Of a stretch of DNA of 64,000 bases, positions 59,066-64,000 are shown one piece after another. Source of the stretch: Bradysia coprophila (lineage: Eukaryota; Arthropoda; Insecta; Diptera; Sciaridae); the NCBI RefSeq assembly GCF_014529535.1, contig NW_023503496.1, positions 744,001 to 808,000 of the forward strand, in the 5' to 3' direction. Both the position numbers and the translations under genes were made by a program. The notes beneath the pieces are model-generated. The model had not been told where the DNA came from. It saw only the letters and a list, made by a program, of their open reading frames with translations, and ran no database searches. The number at the start of each line of letters is the position of its first letter. Position 1 is the stretch's first letter.

Positions 59066-59978
59066 CTTCACGATTTTGCTTTTATTATAGACGGCTGTGA
59101 TAGCGTTAACGCATAAGCTCAGTCTTCATATGAACGTACAGATATCCCAAAAAAGATAAATTCAACGACGATCGGCTTTGTATGAAAAGCTCAGATGCGG
59201 CTTCGGAAAATTTTTTGTTTTAAATTTTTCTTACGGTACTTTACTCTGTAGCGCAATTGCAGCGTAAATTTATCTTTTTTGTGATAGCTGTAACGTGGCC
59301 TCAGAGTCATCCGTTTTGTCTCCGATTTGCCTCCGCGTACGTGACAATTGACAGTTCAAACAAGAGGTCTGACATGTGCTAAATTTGTTTAAATGTCAAC
59401 TGTCAACACAGAAACAAAACTGATGACTGTGAATTCACCTTAAAGATATATTTTACATCGAGGAGATTTAAGGTGGCCTCACAGTCATCCGTTTTGTCAT
59501 ATTGAACGTGACAATTGTCATTTCAAACAATGTGCTTTATTCACGCTGTAAGTGCGGTCGAAATTCGAAATCTTTCTCACGCAAGTCTTGCTAATGCAGC
59601 GTGAAACACCAACTGTCATGTAGAATGAAAATGCATGACTGTAAATTCAGACTTACTAGCTTTGAAGAAAACTTTTGGAAATGCTCACAATAGCGGACAA
59701 CGATGGCAATTTAAAAATTCTCGCAGGCCAACGCAACGTATAGGTTTGTTCCAAGTAACTGTAAACACGAACTTTGACAACCCGAACAACGACAATTATA
59801 TCCACAGCAACGTCGCTTACGTGATATTTCATACAAATCGAGTAACGTAACGTCGCTTTCAGTCTTCGTAAAGCAAAAAGCTCATACTTATCCTCGCATG
59901 TAATCACCATAGGAATTCAATTGAACTGGAACTCGTATAATTACAATGACTGGAAATGTTTTTCGAAATGTAATAAAA
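59066..59978. other. Intergenic between two convergent genes
   Basis: A block starting GTGGCCTCAGAGTCATCCGT near 59314 is repeated with changes near 59474 (GTGGCCTCACAGTCATCCGT), both followed by GTGACAATTG. No clear AATAAA was found for either neighbouring gene. Confidence 0.5.
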
Positions 59979-60930
59979 TTAAAATGGAATTGTTGTGGTA
60001 GTTGTAGTTGGGGTTGCTGTAGTCGTTGGCGTTGTTGTAGTAGTTGGGGTTGTTGTGGTTGTCGGCTCTGGCGTTGTTGTGGTTGTCGGCTCTGGCGTTG
60101 TTGTGGTTGTAGGCTCTGGCGTTGTTGTGGTTGTAGGCTCAGGCGTTGTTGTGGTTGTAGGCTCTGGCGTTGTTGTGGTTGTAGGCTCTGGCGTTGTTGT
60201 GGTTGTAGGCTCTGGCGTTGTTGTGGTTGTAGGCTCTGGCGTTGTTGTGGTTGTCGGCTCTGGCGTGGTTGTAGTTGTAGGTTCTGGCGTTGTTGTAGTT
60301 GTGGGTTCTGGCGTTGTTGTAGTTGTAGGCTCTGGCGTTGTTGTAGTTGTAGTCTCTGGCGTTGTTGTAGTTGTAGGCTCTGGCGTTGTTGTAGTTGTAG
60401 GCTCTGGCGTTGTTGTAGTCGTCGGAGTTGTTGTAGTTGTTGGGGTTGTTGTAGTCGTCGGAGTTGTTGTAGTTGTTGGGGTTGTTGTAGTCGTCGGAGT
60501 TGTTGTAGTCGTTGGTGCAGCAGTCGTTGAAGTTGTGGTGGTAACTGTTGTTGCTGTGCAAGAATATCCAACTACACACTGTTGAACTGACGGTTTAAAC
60601 AGAGTAGTTCCAGTACAGTTGTAAAATGCACCAACTATAGCGCCATTACTCGCGAAACATTTTGCGTACCTTTAGATTTAAAATCACAATGTAATTTCGT
60701 TGATGATACTAGATTGCTTACAGCATCCTACTGTTTACAAGTTCCATCATCGGGATTCGGAAATGAACCCACTTTTCCTTGGCTATCACATACACTTTGT
60801 GCAGTTGTGGCACAGAAGACACCGCTTTGCTTCAAAAGAAAGCATAGCAACATCTGCAATTTTTAAAAACCAATTATTTATTTTAAAAACTTTATTCTGT
60901 AAATTGACTCACAAATTGAAATTTCGCCAT
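59979..60930 (-). CDS. Secreted CBM14 chitin-binding protein with Thr/Pro/Glu mucin repeats (276 aa)
   Basis: Exons on the minus strand: 60930-60913 (ATG GCG AAA TTT CAA TTT), 60853-60732 and 60669-59979. The introns (59 and 62 nt) are GT-AG and phases agree. The coding frame is the one that reads TTTTTPEP through the repeat. It contains no internal ATG, so ATG-based scans favour the two other minus-strand frames and the plus-strand frames, which are spurious. Residues 1-26 form a signal peptide (MAKFQFMLLCFLL start). Residues 28-84 are a CBM14 module with cysteines at about 28, 45, 51, 65, 78 and 84 (KCFASNGAIVGAFYNCTG; FKPSVQQC). Splicing of intron 2 restores the module in mid-domain, strong support for the model. 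The rest is a mucin region of TTTTTPT and TTTTTPEP repeats, ending TTTTTTIPF. The architecture matches the protein at 12292-12909. The first exon is less certain than the other two. Confidence 0.8.
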
Positions 60931-62075
60931 AATTGTGCAGGGTTAGAAATGACTTTCAAGCAATGGTCTTATCACAAACCAAATGGATGATTCGAAGCTA
61001 ATGACTTCGTTGATATGTGACAAAGAAATCAATGTTTCACACTTTTCATTCTGATCATCGAACTTGTTAATTTATTTAACTTTGGTAATCTTTATTACCT
61101 TGATCGTCCACGATTTTATGGCTAAAAAATTATTTTTGGCACTTTTCGAAATGGTGCCGTTGTTACCATTTGTAGATTTTTAAGGTTTTCAATTCTTCAC
61201 ATTCTTTCTGCTTTCACAGAAAATCCGGTAAGGAAAGCCGACCAAGTATTTTTGATTGAACGTAATTTTCATAAAAAAGTTTTCAGATCCAAGGAGCAGC
61301 GTGGTCATTATTCAAAATGATCTTGTACTACCGTTTTCAATACTTATATAGAAAGATGTGTGAAGATTAAAATGAGAAACTGGATTTCAACGAGAACCAA
61401 CTTCACTCTAGTCATCATTGTTAGTGTGTTAGACCAAGGCCACGAAGGCTGGTTACATCGAAATTGATAAACGCACTCAGTACAGCTTGTGTGTGAAATC
61501 AATTGACGAAATGTGTTTTCTCAGGATAAACCAACGCACTTCAAGCATGTACTGAAACTTGACAGTGTGTCACACAACTGTAAAACATTTGCATGTAAAA
61601 TAGAGTTCTGCAGCGGACCGCTATGATCACATAAAACCAACTTCAGAACGATGACCTCTGCTATGACATTTTATGGATATTTACCAGAGTGAAGGTATTT
61701 CACCAAAAAAATAGAGCGCCAAGAACGAAGTACAAAAAAAACTGTGGCGCCTCTACAGACCCATTGAGATTTGGTTGTGGATTGAAAGCGGTTGGCAAGT
61801 CAAATATTTCGAATGAAACCGTTATCATCAGGTAAACATTATTAATATTACCGAAATTACTGTTAAAATCATGTCGGTTCTGCATTGATTTAAAGAAAAA
61901 AAAAACTTTCCGAATTACTATCCAAATCTGTGTCAATATCATTAAATTTGTTAAGGTCGACTGTTTTAATCTATATGTCTCGTAACATCAATTAAGTCAA
62001 TAGAGAGATTGCGATTTTCAAAATGGCGCTCTCTCCAATTTCGTTATTATTTAAAGAAAGTTTTTCATAAATAAG
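60931..62075. other. Intergenic
   Basis: No gene is recognised. A GAACGAAGTAC...GTGGCGCCTCTACAG block near 61722-61756 is shared with 31598-31637, marking a small dispersed repeat. Confidence 0.5.
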
Positions 62076-62486
62076 GCTTGATTTCCACTTACGAAAAAAG
62101 CACCCCGTTTTCTCTCCAATACACTAGAAGGCGTGGTTTAGCTAAACCAGAGCCTAATATTTGGGAATCGTTTTTGAGAATTTTTGGGAAATTTTGGGAA
62201 TTTTGAGAATTAATTCCCTAAAATTCCCAAAAAATTTCTTTTTTTTGCATTTTTATAATTAAATGCTCGTAAAAGATCAGGAAAAGTTCAAAAACCTTTA
62301 AAAACTATGAGCAAGCAAAAAAAATGGTATTTTTTTGGAGTTTTAGTGATTTTTTGAGAATTGGTTCCCAAATATTATGCTCTGAAGGATATAATTCTCG
62401 TCGATGTACTCGCACCAGCCAGGGCGTATACTCTACTTGTAAGGTCTCTCCAAAGCCGACATTAATACAACACTACAATAATTTAA

Positions 62487-62991
62487 GAGCAATCTACACT
62501 CCGACCCCCTATGAAATACATTTTTGATGATAAATTTTTATTCGAATTATTTTTGAAAAAAGTGGCCTCATCGTTTGGTGCCAGAACATATTGAAAAAAA
62601 AAAACAATTTCGTGACTTAACAAATTGGGATGTTTTATTTGTTGACAGTTTTGTAATTGTGATCACCGAGATAACCAAAAAAGCCAACACTAACAAACAA
62701 AATATTCCTATCACCTGACAGAAACCTAATATCACATTTCTATTCTTTAGAGTTTCCGTACGTGAGTTCATCATGGCAGTGATTTTTTTAATTAATTTCT
62801 ATAAAAAAATATAAAAAGTTTTTATAACAAAACTAAACTTTTATTAAAAAAGGCTCGCGGTTTATTCTGGTGGCTATCGAAACTTTATATGTTGTGGCAC
62901 CAAACGATGAAACCACTTTTTTCAAAAAATATTCTAATAAGAAGTTATCATCGAAAATGTTTTTCATAGAAGGTCGGAGTGTAGACTGCTC
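62487..62991. mobile_element. 505-bp TTAA-type (piggyBac-like) MITE
   Basis: TTAA at 62483-62486 and again at 62992-62995. Termini GAGCAATCTACACTCCGACC and GGTCGGAGTGTAGACTGCTC are complementary with one mismatch, and the arms stay similar for over 100 bp (CATCGTTTGGTGCCA in both). The uninterrupted homologue near 33640-33660 reads ATTATTTTAAATTGTTGTAA with a single TTAA, an apparent empty site. Confidence 0.85.
62568..62774 (-). CDS. Hypothetical 68-aa single-span membrane ORF inside the TTAA MITE
   Basis: An ATG-initiated frame, MMNSRTETLKNRNVILGF, followed by a hydrophobic stretch of about 23 residues (IGIFCLLVLAFLVISVITI) and a polar tail. It lies mostly in the loop between the arms. I do not recognise it. 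It could be a captured exon (a possible donor CAG|GTGATA lies inside) or chance. Confidence 0.25.
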   Translation of the reverse strand: MMNSRTETLKNRNVILGFCQVIGIFCLLVLAFLVISVITITKLSTNKTSQFVKSRNCFFFSICSGTKR

Positions 62992-63633
62992 TTAAAATAA
63001 TTATTTTTGAGTTATAGCCGCAAAAATGTTTTCGGTACCCTCTGACATGCTTTCACCTTTGAACACTTTAACCGAAAATTTAAAAAAAATTTCGAAAAAA
63101 ATGAAAGATACGATTCTCTAGAGTTGAAGACGAATCTATCACTCCTTAAAATCGGACACCACTTGTTCCCCTATCACCATCACCTCCAGTTTTGGCGATA
63201 TGCCGTTTAAGCTCAATTTACTTGTTGTTTTTTTTGGGAATTTTTGGGAATTTTTGAGAATTTTAGTGAATTTTTGGGAATTTTGGGAATTTAGAGAATT
63301 AATTCCCAAATATTAGGCTCTGAGCTAAACGGAGGGAAAAACGGAATGGTTTTTTTGTAAGTGGAAATCAAGCATAATAAATTGAGAAATTTGTTCAATA
63401 CTTGGCCGCATTTTAGTACGATTTTGTACAGCGCTGATGTCAAGTCGGTATGTTATATATGTATCAGATTTTACATGAGTGTGCGTAACTCATTGTGTTG
63501 TTGCATACATCTATTCAATCGACGTTCTATTTGATATAGAAATTAATACAGCGACAATCAGTGAGAATCTCTTGTTCTAAATTAAATACATTCTTCGACG
63601 TATCGTCACAGTATCTGGACCACTGCAAAACAA

Positions 63634-63642
63634 ACAAAAAAA
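63634..63642 (-). terminator. Pol III T-run terminator of the tRNA-Thr gene
   Basis: The plus-strand A-run reads as T's on the minus strand, shortly after the tRNA 3' end. Confidence 0.7.
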
Positions 63643-63648
63643 ATCCAA

Positions 63649-63721
63649 AGGCCCCGGCGAGAATCGAACTCACGATCTCCTGTTTACTAGACAGGCGCTT
63701 TGCCTACTAAGCCACGGCGCC
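63649..63721 (-). tRNA. tRNA-Thr (anticodon AGT)
   Basis: Acceptor GGCGCCG (63721-63715) pairs with CGGGGCC with one G-G mismatch; the discriminator is T. The D-arm is GCTT/AAGC, the anticodon arm CCTGT-CTAGTAA-ACAGG gives AGT, and the T-arm is GTGAG-TTCGATT-CTCGC. The body closely matches animal tRNA-Thr(AGU). A run of eight T's lies about 8 nt downstream on this strand, a Pol III terminator. There is no intron. Confidence 0.92.
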
Positions 63722-64000
63722 CCACAAAAATATCAATCGTTTTTCCTAATGTGCTGATTCTAAATCATTTTCTATTAAGAAATGTTTGTTAACAGGTGCT
63801 ATAGCACGTATCGAGAAAGATAGAACGTCACAGAACCACACTTTTAAATGTGCGTATTTGAAATCATTAATTTGTGTACGTCGTAATCAGTGCGTTATTT
63901 GGTACGATGAGTGTTTTCAATATTGTATGTACCATACCTAGTACTGGCTGAATACGTAACTGATTACAAAAATAAAATAGAAACAGACTTGGCATTGGTT
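63722..64000. other. Upstream flank of the tRNA gene
   Basis: No gene or repeat recognised. Confidence 0.4.

Larger units (their letters stand above)
62076..63373. mobile_element. Nested set of inverted-repeat elements
   Basis: The outer level is GCTTGATTTCCACTTACG (62076) against its complement ending 63373, related to the AGTATAGTTTCCACTT family. The second level is AGAGCCTAATATTTGGGAAT (62151) against its complement ending about 63322, with GGGAATTTTTGGGAA runs. The third level is the TTAA-flanked element at 62487-62991. The flanks of the third level (62400-62486 and 62992-63205) are homologous in reverse to 33430-33735 in the giant inverted repeat. Confidence 0.8.

Noticed and set aside
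59946-60585. Plus-strand Cys/Trp- or Val/Gly-rich frames of 194-196 residues and minus-strand Gln-rich (227 aa) and Asn-rich (146 aa) frames
   Set aside because: They are off-frame or antisense readings of the 24-bp mucin repeat. Only the Thr/Pro/Glu frame joins by splicing to a CBM14 module.
1-64000. CRISPR arrays, bacterial operons, viral or toxin genes
   Set aside because: Nothing of the kind is visible; splicing, TE content and gene types are those of an animal nuclear genome.

Overview
The window looks like insect nuclear DNA, probably from a lower dipteran. It is AT-rich, has GT-AG introns (several only 56-68 bp), insect-type chitin-binding (CBM14) proteins, a copia-type primer binding site and many fold-back transposons. 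The organism is an inference; no marker gene fixes it. Only five or six protein genes and one tRNA gene can be supported in 64 kb. Layout: 1-7190 is gene-free and repeat-bearing. 7191-24252 (+) is a five-exon gene for a 484-residue His/Tyr/Pro/Asn-rich, probably nuclear protein that I do not recognise. Its first intron holds a complete same-strand CBM14-mucin gene (12292-12909). 26622-28182 is a short copia-type LTR element without gag or pol. 28425-28681 (-) is the last exon of a BRI3-family membrane protein. 30-44 kb is almost entirely inverted-repeat elements, including a 4-kb giant inverted repeat (32308-36305), one copy of a roughly 1.8-kb duplication (39370-41180) and several MITEs. 45059-50420 (-) is a three-exon gene for a secreted protein with about ten EB/EGF-like cysteine modules and two LDL-receptor class A modules; its large intron holds a broken non-LTR retrotransposon and fold-back repeats. 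51150-53106 is the second copy of the duplication, carrying two extra MITE insertions. 57444-59065 (+) is a family-17 glycosyltransferase (MGAT3-like). 59979-60930 (-) is a second CBM14-mucin gene. 62076-63373 is a nest of transposons. 63649-63721 (-) is tRNA-Thr(AGU). The genes do not form a pathway. The two CBM14-mucins share an architecture (signal peptide, one six-cysteine chitin-binding module, Thr/Pro mucin tail), suggesting matrix or gut-lining proteins. The glycosyltransferase is a Golgi enzyme, and the EB/LDLa protein is extracellular. The strongest structural story is transposon stratigraphy. Target-site duplications of 8, 9, 6, 4 and 2 bp can be read directly, and in three cases the window holds a candidate empty site for the insertion. 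I did not find a convincing new multi-gene system. The best leads are the unrecognised five-exon gene, the stop codon placed just before a consensus splice donor in the EB/LDLa gene, and a small membrane ORF inside a TTAA-type MITE.
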